In this document: positions 25,683 to 34,233 of the stretch, piece by piece
Layout of the letters: each line of letters begins with the position of its first letter
How positions within the stretch are numbered: the stretch's first letter is position 1
NCBI GenBank assembly: GCA_001769655.1
Contig: MEPC01000004.1
Location: 62,001-126,000, forward strand
DNA: 64,000 nucleotides
From: Bacteroidetes bacterium RIFCSPLOWO2_12_FULL_37_12
GTDB lineage: Bacteria; Bacteroidota; Bacteroidia; 2-12-FULL-37-12
Direction of reading: 5' to 3'
Program-made: the position numbers and the translations under genes
The notes under the pieces: generated by a model
Seen by the model: only the letters and a program-made list of their open reading frames with translations
What the model was told of the DNA's origin: nothing
Databases searched by the model: none

Positions 25683-26126
25683 TTATTTCAGATTTTCTAT
25701 ATCATCTAAGTCCTTATTTCTACCGGATGCTTTTTTGTTTTTGATTAAATTATCAAGGTCTATAAAGTTCACCTCCAGGTTCTTTTCTAATTCCATTTTT
25801 ACTCTTTGCGCATAACATTCATCAAAAGTAATTCCATCAGGTGTAGTTACAATATCAATCCGGCATGGTGGATAACCTAACTGGATTATCGTATTTTCTT
25901 TTTCTACATCTTTTGTTTGGATATTTAACGAATCAAATCCAAATTCATTAAGGCATTTTACTACTTTGATGGCATTGATTGGTGAGTTTTTTACCCATAC
26001 ATCCATATCACCTGTGGCTCGCACATAACCATGGAAAACAACTGCATATCCGCCAATAACAAGATATTCAACTTTATTTTTGTTTAACAATTGAATAAAT
26101 TCTTTGAAGTCGCTGTGAAGTATCAT
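25683..26126 (-). CDS. nucleotidyltransferase (MNT-like)
   Basis: This 147-residue protein has the pol-beta-type nucleotidyltransferase motif: LVIGGYAVVFHGYVRATGDM with DMDVWV supplying the metal-binding acidic residues, and RIDIVTTPDG as the third. Such proteins are often partners in toxin-antitoxin or defence modules and may modify a partner by nucleotide transfer. It overlaps the next upstream small frame by 53 bases. Which one is the toxin, if any, is not shown. Confidence 0.75.
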   Translation of the reverse strand: MILHSDFKEFIQLLNKNKVEYLVIGGYAVVFHGYVRATGDMDVWVKNSPINAIKVVKCLNEFGFDSLNIQTKDVEKENTIIQLGYPPCRIDIVTTPDGITFDECYAQRVKMELEKNLEVNFIDLDNLIKNKKASGRNKDLDDIENLK

Positions 26127-26271
26127 CTGTATAGTTAAAAAAATGCTGTCTCAATGATTCCAAAGCAAGCAATCGTTCCACAGCTGATTTTGTTTTCCAA
26201 AAAGCAAAGTCAGTAGGTTGGTTTTTCATATCAACAATAGTAACCTTATTTCTATTTATGTGTGATTTCAT
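26074..26271 (-). CDS. small partner protein of the nucleotidyltransferase
   Basis: This 65-residue frame overlaps the start of the nucleotidyltransferase gene by 53 bases. Its content FWKTKSAVERLLALESLR and QRLQRIYSIVKQK resembles small proteins found next to such nucleotidyltransferases in Bacteroidota. The start could be the first ATG or the one before KNQPTDF. Expression as a pair is inferred from the overlap. Confidence 0.55.
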   Translation of the reverse strand: MKSHINRNKVTIVDMKNQPTDFAFWKTKSAVERLLALESLRQHFFNYTDDTSQRLQRIYSIVKQK

Positions 26272-26278
26272 AACTTTG

Positions 26279-26539
26279 CTATAGGGTTTTAAATGGTTTT
26301 ATCGTAAATTCATAATTCTCAATCACTAAATTTGCAAGAAGTTTTTTACATGCAATATCTATTTGCTCCCTTGCGGAATTTTCATTTTCAGCTTCTAAAA
26401 CGATATTTATTTTTTTTCCAACCCTTACATCTTGAATTCCCTTAAATCCAAGATTATGGAGACCTGAAAGTACAGCTTTTCCCTGTGGGTCAAGCAGTTC
26501 TTTGAGGGGTAAGATGTTGATTTCGGCTAAATATTTCAT
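26279..26539 (-). CDS. purS: phosphoribosylformylglycinamidine synthase subunit PurS
   Basis: The product has 86 residues from the ATG at 26539. The frame is open to 26581, but homologues start MKYLAEINILPL. PurS is the small structural subunit of the PurL/PurQ/PurS FGAM synthase complex and helps pass ammonia between the two large subunits. Motifs are PQGKAVLSGLHNLGF and VRVGKKI. PurL and PurQ are not beside it. Its upstream neighbour is pssA. Confidence 0.9.
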   Translation of the reverse strand: MKYLAEINILPLKELLDPQGKAVLSGLHNLGFKGIQDVRVGKKINIVLEAENENSAREQIDIACKKLLANLVIENYEFTIKPFKTL

Positions 26540-26577
26540 AATGCAAAAGTAAGAAATTAAATTTAATATTATTTTTT

Positions 26578-27285
26578 TCATTTTTCAACCGTTGCACTGC
26601 GAAAAAAAATGATAGAATACGCTACATAAAAAATAATACTCAAAGGCAAAGCATAAAGCCCGAAGAGTAAGAACAGGATCAACACACAACACATAAATAT
26701 ATACAAAACCTTGTTCTCTTTCCATGAAAAAGTTTTAAATTTCAAAGAAAATAGCCCGATTTCAGATACGAGCATGTAACTTGATAATAATGTGATTGCA
26801 ATAAGGAAAATTTCATTCAATGTAATATTTCTGATAATTTCATTATCAGTGTTAGCCACCAAGCCCAGTGACACTATAAAAATGGTATTTGCCGGTGTTG
26901 GAAGTCCTATAAAATGAACCGTTTGTCGTGTGTCGAGATTGAATTTCGCCAGTCGAATTCCTGAAAATACAGTAATTATAAATCCAACATAAGGTACCAT
27001 TCCATTTGTTAATTCGGAATTTTTTTGCAACAATTGAAATATCACCAACCCGGGTAAAACTCCGAATGACACCATGTCAGCCAGCGAATCGAGTTCTTTT
27101 CCAATCGGGGAACTTACTTTTAACCACCTTGCCGCAAAACCATCTGAAAAATCAAATATCAAAGCCGCTATCAACCAATAAAACGCAAGTTGAAAATTAT
27201 CCTGAAAAGTATAGACAATGGCGATGGTGCCCGAAAAAAGATTCAGACAGGTTAAGGTGTTTGGGATGTTGTCTTTGATTTTCAT
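26578..27285 (-). CDS. pssA: CDP-diacylglycerol-serine O-phosphatidyltransferase
   Basis: This 235-residue integral membrane protein makes phosphatidylserine from CDP-diacylglycerol and serine. It has the CDP-alcohol phosphotransferase signature DFSDGFAARWL...GKELDSLAD at about residues 46-71, with all four catalytic aspartates. About seven TM helices follow. Motif and length fit the Bacteroidota PssA type. Confidence 0.92.
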   Translation of the reverse strand: MKIKDNIPNTLTCLNLFSGTIAIVYTFQDNFQLAFYWLIAALIFDFSDGFAARWLKVSSPIGKELDSLADMVSFGVLPGLVIFQLLQKNSELTNGMVPYVGFIITVFSGIRLAKFNLDTRQTVHFIGLPTPANTIFIVSLGLVANTDNEIIRNITLNEIFLIAITLLSSYMLVSEIGLFSLKFKTFSWKENKVLYIFMCCVLILFLLFGLYALPLSIIFYVAYSIIFFRSATVEK

Positions 27286-27300
27286 TGTAAGTCAAAATTT

Positions 27301-27846
27301 TCACAAAAATTCCTTTTTCACGAATTCTTCCTCTTTCCGCAAACCCTTTAATACATCTATCCATAGAAAAGAGGAAATGAAAAACCGAACGGCTGATAAA
27401 AAAAAGCTAAGCGGAAGTATTAAAATAATAATCCAAATGGGGATTTCGAGCACGATGTCTTTATCGCCAAGTTCTAAACTTTGTAATAAAAAACTTATGG
27501 AAAGAACAGAAAATATTAAACAAATCATTGATGAAACTAATTCTGAAATAAAATTGAGAATGTACCTTGTTCTGGGGTTAACTTTTTGAGTGATAAATCC
27601 TACTTCAATATGCCGCATGCGGCTGGTGGCAATCTGAAATCCCAAAAATCCGAGCCAAATCATGAGATAGGTTGAAATTCGTTCAGCCCCAAAAAGTGAT
27701 GCGTTGAATAGATAACGGCTTACAGTGGCACTAAAGATAATGAGGACAATCAGAGAAATAATCAGGACAGCTATAAATTTCTCCACTTTTTCGACACGGC
27801 GGTTAATAATAAAATAGCTATCTGTAAATCGTGACATTGAAATCAT
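27301..27846 (-). CDS. TRAP transporter small permease (DctQ-like)
   Basis: This 181-residue protein has four TM helices (about 20-40, 55-75, 98-118 and 130-155) in the DctQ layout, with the conserved SRYLFNASLFGAERISTYLM block. Together with the large DctM subunit it would form the TRAP membrane complex, and the upstream DctP is the binding protein. The ATG overlaps the DctP stop by four bases (ATGA), which favours translational coupling. DctM does not follow: the next gene is pssA. Confidence 0.9.
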   Translation of the reverse strand: MISMSRFTDSYFIINRRVEKVEKFIAVLIISLIVLIIFSATVSRYLFNASLFGAERISTYLMIWLGFLGFQIATSRMRHIEVGFITQKVNPRTRYILNFISELVSSMICLIFSVLSISFLLQSLELGDKDIVLEIPIWIIILILPLSFFLSAVRFFISSFLWIDVLKGLRKEEEFVKKEFL

Positions 27847-28862
27847 TTTAGCTTATTCATCCGGTATTTTTTCAACTCATTAATAACCTGCGACATTATG
27901 TCTTCACTTATTTTACCAGTCATTACCTTATATACACTCTGAATAGATTTTTTAAATTCATTTATTTGCTGGGCATCAAGATAATTTACCTGCACATTGA
28001 AATCATTTTGTAAGGATTTTAAAATCTCATCATTATCATTTCGCACGTAATTTCTGGACTTAATGGAAATTTCAATTCTTTTATCCTGTATCAAACATGC
28101 TTTTTTGGAAGATTCATTTAACTTATCATAAAATTTTTTGGAAACCAGAATCACCCCCGGTTGGTAAATGTGATTTGAAACTGTAAAATATTTAACGGTT
28201 GTCGCCCATCCTACAGAGACAGAAAAAATGGGTGTTTGGTCAAAACCGTCCACCATACCCGTTTTTAAAGATACAAGCACATCCGGTGTAGCAATAGGGA
28301 CGGGAGTGGCGCCAAGCGCTTTGTAAAACTCCAGATAAACATCCGCCTCCTGAGAACGCATTTTTAGTCCTTTGAGGTCCGATGGTTTTTTAACCGGTTT
28401 ATCAACTGTGCCGAAACCCCGCCATCCGTTAGTTCCCCACATAATAAGTATCACTCCTTTTTTTTTAAGAAGTTCTGCCATGGGCTCGAACATGATTCTA
28501 TCAAGGATAAAATCCACTTCTTCGTTGTTGTTAAAAAGAAAAGGAAGTTCAAACACCTGAAATTCGGGAATATCAAGCGCTTCTGCCACTGCCGCTGAGG
28601 AAAAAGCACCTGCATCCAAGGTTCCCATGGCGAGACCTTTAATCATTTCAACTTCGCCGCCCATCTGCCCTCCCAGATACGTTCTGAATTTAAGCGCACT
28701 CCCCGACTTGGATTCTACTTCTTTAATATAGTCGTTTATTCCCATTTCCCAAGGACTATCTTTCGGAATCACACTTCCAAAACGCACCTTGGTTTGAGCG
28801 AAAAGTGAGGTAAATGAAAATGCGAGGATTATAATAAGTGTGTACCGGAAATATTTATTCAT
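27843..28862 (-). CDS. TRAP transporter solute-binding protein (DctP-like)
   Basis: This 339-residue protein has a signal peptide (about 1-22) and the DctP-family periplasmic fold. It shows VRFGSVIPKDSPWEMG, MSRF-coupled spacing to DctQ, and the helix-strand block GLKMRSQEADVYLEFYKALG near residue 170 that carries the carboxylate-binding Arg. It should bind an organic acid or related solute for Na+-driven uptake. The upstream TPR gene resembles TatT, suggesting a hydrophobic or less usual ligand. Confidence 0.92.
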   Translation of the reverse strand: MNKYFRYTLIIILAFSFTSLFAQTKVRFGSVIPKDSPWEMGINDYIKEVESKSGSALKFRTYLGGQMGGEVEMIKGLAMGTLDAGAFSSAAVAEALDIPEFQVFELPFLFNNNEEVDFILDRIMFEPMAELLKKKGVILIMWGTNGWRGFGTVDKPVKKPSDLKGLKMRSQEADVYLEFYKALGATPVPIATPDVLVSLKTGMVDGFDQTPIFSVSVGWATTVKYFTVSNHIYQPGVILVSKKFYDKLNESSKKACLIQDKRIEISIKSRNYVRNDNDEILKSLQNDFNVQVNYLDAQQINEFKKSIQSVYKVMTGKISEDIMSQVINELKKYRMNKLK

Positions 28863-28869
28863 ATAACAT

Positions 28870-28980
28870 GAAATTAAACTGTTAACATCGAATATCCAAT
28901 ATCAAACATCTAACATCCCAAATAATATAAAATAACACATAACATATAACACAAAACACATAACATCTAACAAAAAAACC
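28870..28980. repeat. AACATCT/ACATAAC word repeat
   Basis: Short seven- to eight-base words (AACATCT, AACATCC, ACATAAC) tile this gap between the TRAP binding protein and the TatT-like gene. Similar words recur at 31664-31697. Confidence 0.75.
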
Positions 28981-28985
28981 CTCCC

Positions 28986-29843
28986 CTATTCAAACAATTC
29001 CTTCTCCTGCTCCAATAATTTTTTGGCTTTGGCTTTTGCAAGTGTATTTTCCGGAAAAATTTCAGGATGGGTGGAAATATCGGCGTTCAAAACCTCATTC
29101 AGTAACTTTTCGAAAAGCGCTTTGTCTTTAATTTTTGCATGAGTGCAATAAATTTCTGCATATAATATTTTTGAATCAAGGTATTCGGGACCTGCCTGAA
29201 TTGCTTTTTCAAACATCTCTTTTGATTTTGCAGGGTCTTGTTCTCCGGTAATGGTAGGAACCAAAGCATAGTACCCTCCGAAAAATCTATAGACACCCCC
29301 GTAAAAATAATTTGGGTTTAGTTCAAGCACTCTATCCCATAGTGCTCTCACTTTCGATTTTACTTTTATTTTATTAATAAAAGAGGCGTATTTAGCCCAC
29401 CGAGCTAGGTTGGCGGCAGACCAGAATAAAGGGGATATATTTTCAATGGTTAACAATTTAATGGATTCTTCCTCTTTTTTTTTGTCTTTCATGGCTGTTG
29501 AAAAAGAAGGTATTAATTTCAAAGCACGTTCACCATAGTTGAAACCTTTATCATAGGAGTATAATTTTTTTTCTATTTCATCTTCGTAATCGGCTAACAC
29601 ATGATACGCTCTGGAAGCTAAAACCAGATTACCTGCATCTTCATTTTTTGCAAGGAGTGAATCTAATAATGTTATGCATTGGACTAATTTATTTTTATCA
29701 CCTCTCTCTTCGAAAAGGCGCAAAGCATTTTCATCAGTACTGCTTTGTGAATTTATTTGGTGGCTAACTGCAAAACAAAAATTATTTTCAGATTGCAGAA
29801 ATATAAAAGCAATTAAAAGGATAGAATAGCATCTTGTTTTCAT
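28986..29843 (-). CDS. TatT-like TPR protein of a TRAP-T system
   Basis: This 285-residue exported protein has a signal peptide (about 1-25) and TPR-like helices throughout. Segments LASRAYHVLADYEDEIEKKL, YSYDKGFNYGERALKLIPSF and the F-G-G-Y-Y region before QDPAKSKEMFEKAIQAGPEY match the TatT family. In Treponema, TatT forms a complex with the TatP binding protein. The gene lies immediately upstream of dctP and dctQ in the same orientation, which agrees with that role. No lipobox Cys is evident at the expected position. Confidence 0.82.
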   Translation of the reverse strand: MKTRCYSILLIAFIFLQSENNFCFAVSHQINSQSSTDENALRLFEERGDKNKLVQCITLLDSLLAKNEDAGNLVLASRAYHVLADYEDEIEKKLYSYDKGFNYGERALKLIPSFSTAMKDKKKEEESIKLLTIENISPLFWSAANLARWAKYASFINKIKVKSKVRALWDRVLELNPNYFYGGVYRFFGGYYALVPTITGEQDPAKSKEMFEKAIQAGPEYLDSKILYAEIYCTHAKIKDKALFEKLLNEVLNADISTHPEIFPENTLAKAKAKKLLEQEKELFE

Positions 29844-29960
29844 AAAAGAAATAGTTATTTATCTTGAAAATTTCTCAAAGGTACACACTTACAAGCTATT
29901 TTAAAAGGTAAAAGTTTAAATGTAAAAGGTAGAATATGTTGGCAAATACGTGTAAAGCCG

Positions 29961-31625
29961 TTAATGAGTAAGACACCCATTTGCATCGCGCACAGTATAG
30001 GTATAGGAACCGGCGCATAAACCAGAATAAGTAACAGCCGCCTGATCATTAAATTGCCATGCGGCTCCACCATTATTGGAATAATCATAAGGGCTTGTCC
30101 CTCCGGATGCCTGGATAGTCACAGAACCATTGCATTGACTAAAACAAGCTACATTAGTTTGCGAGTTCAAAGCGATTGAAATTTGTGCAGGTTCGGTGAT
30201 TGCATAACTCCTTGTAGTGGTACATGACTTTGAATCGGTAATGGTCACTGTATAAGTACCTGCTACTACTGAAGTAATATCTTCAACAGAAGCGCTATTT
30301 GACCATAAATAGGTATATGGACTTGTAGCTCCTGAAACCGTAATATTTACAGCACCAGTTGAAGCACACGGGCATAAAACATTTGTAGTTGTATTGGTAA
30401 CAGACCACGCCGCAGGTGCAGTAATTGAATTAGTATAAGTTGCAGTGCAACCACCTGTTTCCGTTACTGTTACTGTATAATTGCCGGCGGCAAGTGAAGT
30501 TAAATCCTGTGTTGAACCACCGTTTGACCATGCGTAGGTATAAGGCGCAGTTCCACCTGAAACACTTATGTCAATGGCTCCATTTGTTCCACCAGGGCAG
30601 GTCACATTGGTTTTAGAAACAAGAGAAATAGTGGGTGGAGTACAACATACTGAAACAGTTATAGTAGTGTTAGCTGTAGCAGTGCCTGTGCATGCACCCA
30701 TACCAGAACCTACTGTTAATGTTACTGTTTTGCTTCCGGAAGTAGTCCAGCAAAAAGTGGCATCATCCGTAGTTTGATTAGCTAAACCCGTAGCTGTCCA
30801 CGTAACATTTGCAGTATTGTAACATGTGGAAGTATTTGTAAAAGTCACGCAGTTGTTTGGAGCTACTGTGCACGCTGTCGATGCGCTTGATGTGAAAGAA
30901 GCAACGGGTGTTGGAGCCGTCATATTAAATGTCCATGAACATACTGCCTTGGCATTTCCATCAAACATGAGAATATAGCAGGAGCCGGCTGTCATGGTAG
31001 GGGTAGCTGAATAATTTGTTGTTCTTCCGTTTTCGCATGGGATTATTGAACCGGCACCGTCAGGGTTAGAAGTAAGCATGTTGGCACAAGTTGTTGTAGA
31101 AGGATAAAGCACCCATTGTAAAGAAGCACCACCGCCAGCACAGGAAATACCAGTAACTGAAAATGTAGGTGCACAACTACCTACATAAGTAGCTGGAATG
31201 CATATTCGTGAGTAGGAAGTATTTTCAACAGTTCCGCATAAAGGGTCATTTTGGGTGCAAGATGCTAATCCAGCCATATTTACGGTTACAGTTGCATTAC
31301 ATTCACCACTTGCATCTGTATAAGAACCACTACCATCTACTACACATCCTTCATTACATAGGGCACGGTCACATTCATCAAAAACAAAATCTACTGGGCA
31401 ACCACAAGTGCTGGCATTATCTGTACTTGCATCACATATATCGGAGGTAGTGCAATTTTCGTTACTGGCTGAAACGGGAGAACAAAAAGTAAAATTCGTG
31501 GCACTGCCGCAGTTATCTGAAAAAGAACACGAACCACCGGCGTGAACACGATTTGTTGAAAATAAAAAAAACAGTATGGGTAGAATACTTAAAACAACTT
31601 GTGAATATTTAGTAAGAATTTTCAT
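29961..31625 (-). CDS. SprB/PKD-like repeat surface protein without sorting domain
   Basis: This 554-residue protein has a signal peptide (1-28) and a Cys-rich N-terminal domain (SCSFSDNCGSA ... DRALCNEGCVVDG). A PKD-like domain follows (about 250-325), then SprB-type repeats with the pattern VTCPGGTNGAIDISVSGGTA and YTYAWSNG...LAAGNYTVTVTE. It ends NGCLTH and stop, with no T9SS type A or B tail that I can see. The last module is near-identical to the end of the 1122-residue protein at 39353. A small secreted charged protein is encoded just upstream. A surface adhesin or gliding role is plausible. Confidence 0.85.
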   Translation of the reverse strand: MKILTKYSQVVLSILPILFFLFSTNRVHAGGSCSFSDNCGSATNFTFCSPVSASNENCTTSDICDASTDNASTCGCPVDFVFDECDRALCNEGCVVDGSGSYTDASGECNATVTVNMAGLASCTQNDPLCGTVENTSYSRICIPATYVGSCAPTFSVTGISCAGGGASLQWVLYPSTTTCANMLTSNPDGAGSIIPCENGRTTNYSATPTMTAGSCYILMFDGNAKAVCSWTFNMTAPTPVASFTSSASTACTVAPNNCVTFTNTSTCYNTANVTWTATGLANQTTDDATFCWTTSGSKTVTLTVGSGMGACTGTATANTTITVSVCCTPPTISLVSKTNVTCPGGTNGAIDISVSGGTAPYTYAWSNGGSTQDLTSLAAGNYTVTVTETGGCTATYTNSITAPAAWSVTNTTTNVLCPCASTGAVNITVSGATSPYTYLWSNSASVEDITSVVAGTYTVTITDSKSCTTTRSYAITEPAQISIALNSQTNVACFSQCNGSVTIQASGGTSPYDYSNNGGAAWQFNDQAAVTYSGLCAGSYTYTVRDANGCLTH

Positions 31626-31663
31626 AATAAATATCAGCGAAAAATAAAGTGTATTTAAACTTC

Positions 31664-31697
31664 AAATATCTAACATCAAACATCCAACATCTAACTA
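31664..31697. repeat. AACATCT/AACATCC word repeat
   Basis: TCTAACATCAAACATCC and following words are a small copy of the array at 28870-28980, lying at the end of the small secreted-protein gene. Confidence 0.65.
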
Positions 31698-32062
31698 CCT
31701 TTCTTACTTTTCAATTGCAATTTAATATTACTTTTCATTTCTTTCAGCAATCTTTTCCTTTCTTTCTCCGACTTTTTATCATTCAATTTATCTGCTGGGT
31801 TAGAAAGTGATTGGTTTATTAAATAAATTTTCTCTTTACAAATTTGCTCAGGAGTTTTGTTGTCCGTATTAATCTTGCTAAAGAAAGCATTTTCCATTAC
31901 TACAACTAATGGTCTATCTGAACCATCATCTTTACTTATTTCTTTATTGTAGGAATTTTCGGAATTCTTGTTATCGTCACTCGAGATAGATTGGGCATTC
32001 GTCAAAATAGGGAGAAGAAATAAAAATGCAAAAAGAGATAAACAGGAGTATAGATGCCTCAT
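31691..32062 (-). CDS. small secreted charged protein upstream of SprB-repeat gene (1)
   Basis: This 123-residue protein has a signal peptide (about 1-23), then an acidic and polar middle and a Lys-rich C-terminal helix (SEKERKRLLKEMKSNIKL). The C-terminal helix resembles that of the 133-residue protein at 42816, and both precede a SprB-repeat protein. I do not recognise a family. Co-transcription with the following surface protein is likely from spacing and orientation. Confidence 0.7.
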   Translation of the reverse strand: MRHLYSCLSLFAFLFLLPILTNAQSISSDDNKNSENSYNKEISKDDGSDRPLVVVMENAFFSKINTDNKTPEQICKEKIYLINQSLSNPADKLNDKKSEKERKRLLKEMKSNIKLQLKSKKGS

Positions 32063-32157
32063 GGTGTTAAAAGCTAGTTAAACTAATCCTGCAATATTAC
32101 TGTTTATTTTGGGGAAAAACAACATTTCTATCATTTTTTTTCATTTTTTTGTAAATT

Positions 32158-33690
32158 ATGAGAACCCGGAGCTTATTTTACATTTTAGCGGCTTTAGAAG
32201 GATTTATTGCTTTATCCTACGAAATTATTTGTACCCGTTTAATTGCCACTTATTTTGGAATTAACCTGACGGGATGGGCGGCTATTTTAGGAACAGCCAT
32301 GTCAGGATTAGCTCTTGGGTATTATACAGGTGGCATTCTCAGTAAAAAGGAGAAATTTTATAATGCGTTGTGGGTAATTTTATATCTTTTATCCTGTTTT
32401 CTCGGTTTTCTGCCAATGATTAGTTTTCAAACACTTGAATATTTTTTCTCTTACGGGATTGGTTTATTTTTAAGTAGTTTCATTTTGGTTTTTCCGATCT
32501 GTTTTATACTTGGAAATATTGGTCCCTTGACTATACAACTTCTCGCGACTGATTATGAAAAATCTGGAAAGCTTTCCGGGCTATTTTTTACATTATCCAG
32601 CTTGGGGGGCATAATTGGTTGTTTTTCCATGGCTTTTTTCCTTTTGGAAATAATGGAAATCAACCAGATTCTTCTTTCGTTCAGTTTGTTAATAAATTTT
32701 ATCATTACCCTGTATTTAATACTTTCAGGCATGCCTAAATATCTTTTGGCAGGGATATTTACAGGGTTAATTGCTTTAGGAGGATATAATGCCGGTAAGA
32801 ATCTTTCCTATTTGAAAGACAGAACCATTTTACACAATTCAAATGGTATAATGGGACAGCTAATAGTAGAAGACAAGTTAGAAAAATTCAGGAAAAACAG
32901 AATAATGTATTCAGACCGTCTTCCTCAATCGTGGATAAATCCATTTACTAAAATTTCTTACTATAACTACGTTCATAAGATTTCTGCATTAAGCAGTGTG
33001 TATCCTGAAAACTCCAACGCGTTAGTCATGGGAATTGGCGGCGGAAGTTCTATTATAGAATATTTACGTCTTGGATTTAGAGTTGATGCAGTTGAATTAG
33101 ATAAAAATATCATACAGGTTGCCAACGAATTTTTTGGATTGAAAGAATTTTCTGTGAATATGATAAACGATGATGCACGGCATTATATCAATACCTGCAA
33201 TAAAAAATATAATGTGATTTTATTGGATATTATCACAGGAGAATCTGTTCCCTCCTACTTGTTTACAATGGAATCATTTGAAAAGATGGTTTCTCTTCTG
33301 GAAGAAGATGGCACCCTGTTCATTCATTTTTTTGGAGCTGTATCCGGAGATAAAAGCGAGGGTTTATTATCTTTGATTGCTACATTGAAAAAAATCAATA
33401 GTAACTTTGCTTTGTTTGTTGAGCCATCTATCGCGGATGGGATGAAAATATTCCGGTTGAGCAAAAAAAAGAACATGGAAGATCAGGATGTCAAAAGGAT
33501 GAATGTATGTTGCAGGAAATATTTGCACCAATTTTTAAAAGCAGACACTACCAGAATGGGTTACTCTCAATTATTAACAGACGATAAACCCATCATGGAT
33601 ATTTATTATCAAAAGATGCGTTCGGGTTTGAATGGAAGGTTTTATACATGGAAAACAGGGAAAGTCGAACAGCAGAAGACAAATCCATAA
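32158..33690 (+). CDS. membrane-anchored spermidine-synthase-like protein
   Basis: This 510-residue protein joins about six N-terminal TM helices (residues 1-230) to a C-terminal class I methyltransferase-like domain of spermidine synthase type: ALVMGIGGGSSIIEYLRLGF, DAVELDKNIIQVAN, DDARHYI, LLDIITG. Such fused proteins resemble MFS-like membrane proteins with an aminopropyltransferase. The polyamine substrate is not established. It faces the opposite way to its neighbours, so it is a single-gene unit. Confidence 0.85.
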   Translation: MRTRSLFYILAALEGFIALSYEIICTRLIATYFGINLTGWAAILGTAMSGLALGYYTGGILSKKEKFYNALWVILYLLSCFLGFLPMISFQTLEYFFSYGIGLFLSSFILVFPICFILGNIGPLTIQLLATDYEKSGKLSGLFFTLSSLGGIIGCFSMAFFLLEIMEINQILLSFSLLINFIITLYLILSGMPKYLLAGIFTGLIALGGYNAGKNLSYLKDRTILHNSNGIMGQLIVEDKLEKFRKNRIMYSDRLPQSWINPFTKISYYNYVHKISALSSVYPENSNALVMGIGGGSSIIEYLRLGFRVDAVELDKNIIQVANEFFGLKEFSVNMINDDARHYINTCNKKYNVILLDIITGESVPSYLFTMESFEKMVSLLEEDGTLFIHFFGAVSGDKSEGLLSLIATLKKINSNFALFVEPSIADGMKIFRLSKKKNMEDQDVKRMNVCCRKYLHQFLKADTTRMGYSQLLTDDKPIMDIYYQKMRSGLNGRFYTWKTGKVEQQKTNP

Positions 33691-33720
33691 GTTGTGAAAC
33701 TTGAAACTTGAAACTTAAAA

Positions 33721-34218
33721 CTACGGGTTTCTTTTAATTACATTCAAAATTATATCGTCCTGTTTTCCGATAGGTTTTCTGATAAAACGTTGCAATGCAA
33801 TTTTATTATTTTCAAGAAAATAGGAAAACATGAAATAAAACGTTCCACATTCCATTTCACATTCATATACGCAGTGAACCATTTTTTTAAAGTAGGTATT
33901 ATTGTCTTCCAGAAAAAAACCTATATACGCACAAATCCGTTTGGATAAGTTGCAACTTTCATTCAGATGTATAAAATAATTGTGGAGGGTAGTTGTGTCA
34001 TAATATTCATAAAGTTGATCGAAATAGCCGGTTACATCCGGTTTATCAATGGCAGACATAATGCGTTCAGAATGACGTTCTGCCTGACGGATAAGAATTT
34101 CATATTTGTGGAACTCCCTCTCTTTTAAGACCTCACTTTGAATAGTGCTTTTTTGGGCAAAAGCTGAGAGAAAGAAAAAGGAAAAAATAAAAATTGAAAA
34201 AAAAGATTTGTATTTCAC
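33721..34218 (-). CDS. unknown secreted protein
   Basis: This 165-residue protein has a signal peptide (about 1-21, ending AFAQ). The mature part is helical and contains several Cys residues (SCNLSKRICAY and CVYECEMECGTFY). I do not recognise the family. It is encoded next to the T9SS repeat protein at 34234 in the same orientation with a short gap, so the two are likely transcribed together. Confidence 0.6.
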   Translation of the reverse strand: MKYKSFFSIFIFSFFFLSAFAQKSTIQSEVLKEREFHKYEILIRQAERHSERIMSAIDKPDVTGYFDQLYEYYDTTTLHNYFIHLNESCNLSKRICAYIGFFLEDNNTYFKKMVHCVYECEMECGTFYFMFSYFLENNKIALQRFIRKPIGKQDDIILNVIKRNP

Positions 34219-34233
34219 GGGTTTCGTTTTTAA

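Noticed and set aside
30568-30777. Plus-strand ORFs inside the SprB-repeat genes
   Set aside because: They are frame shadows of strongly coding minus-strand repeat sequence.
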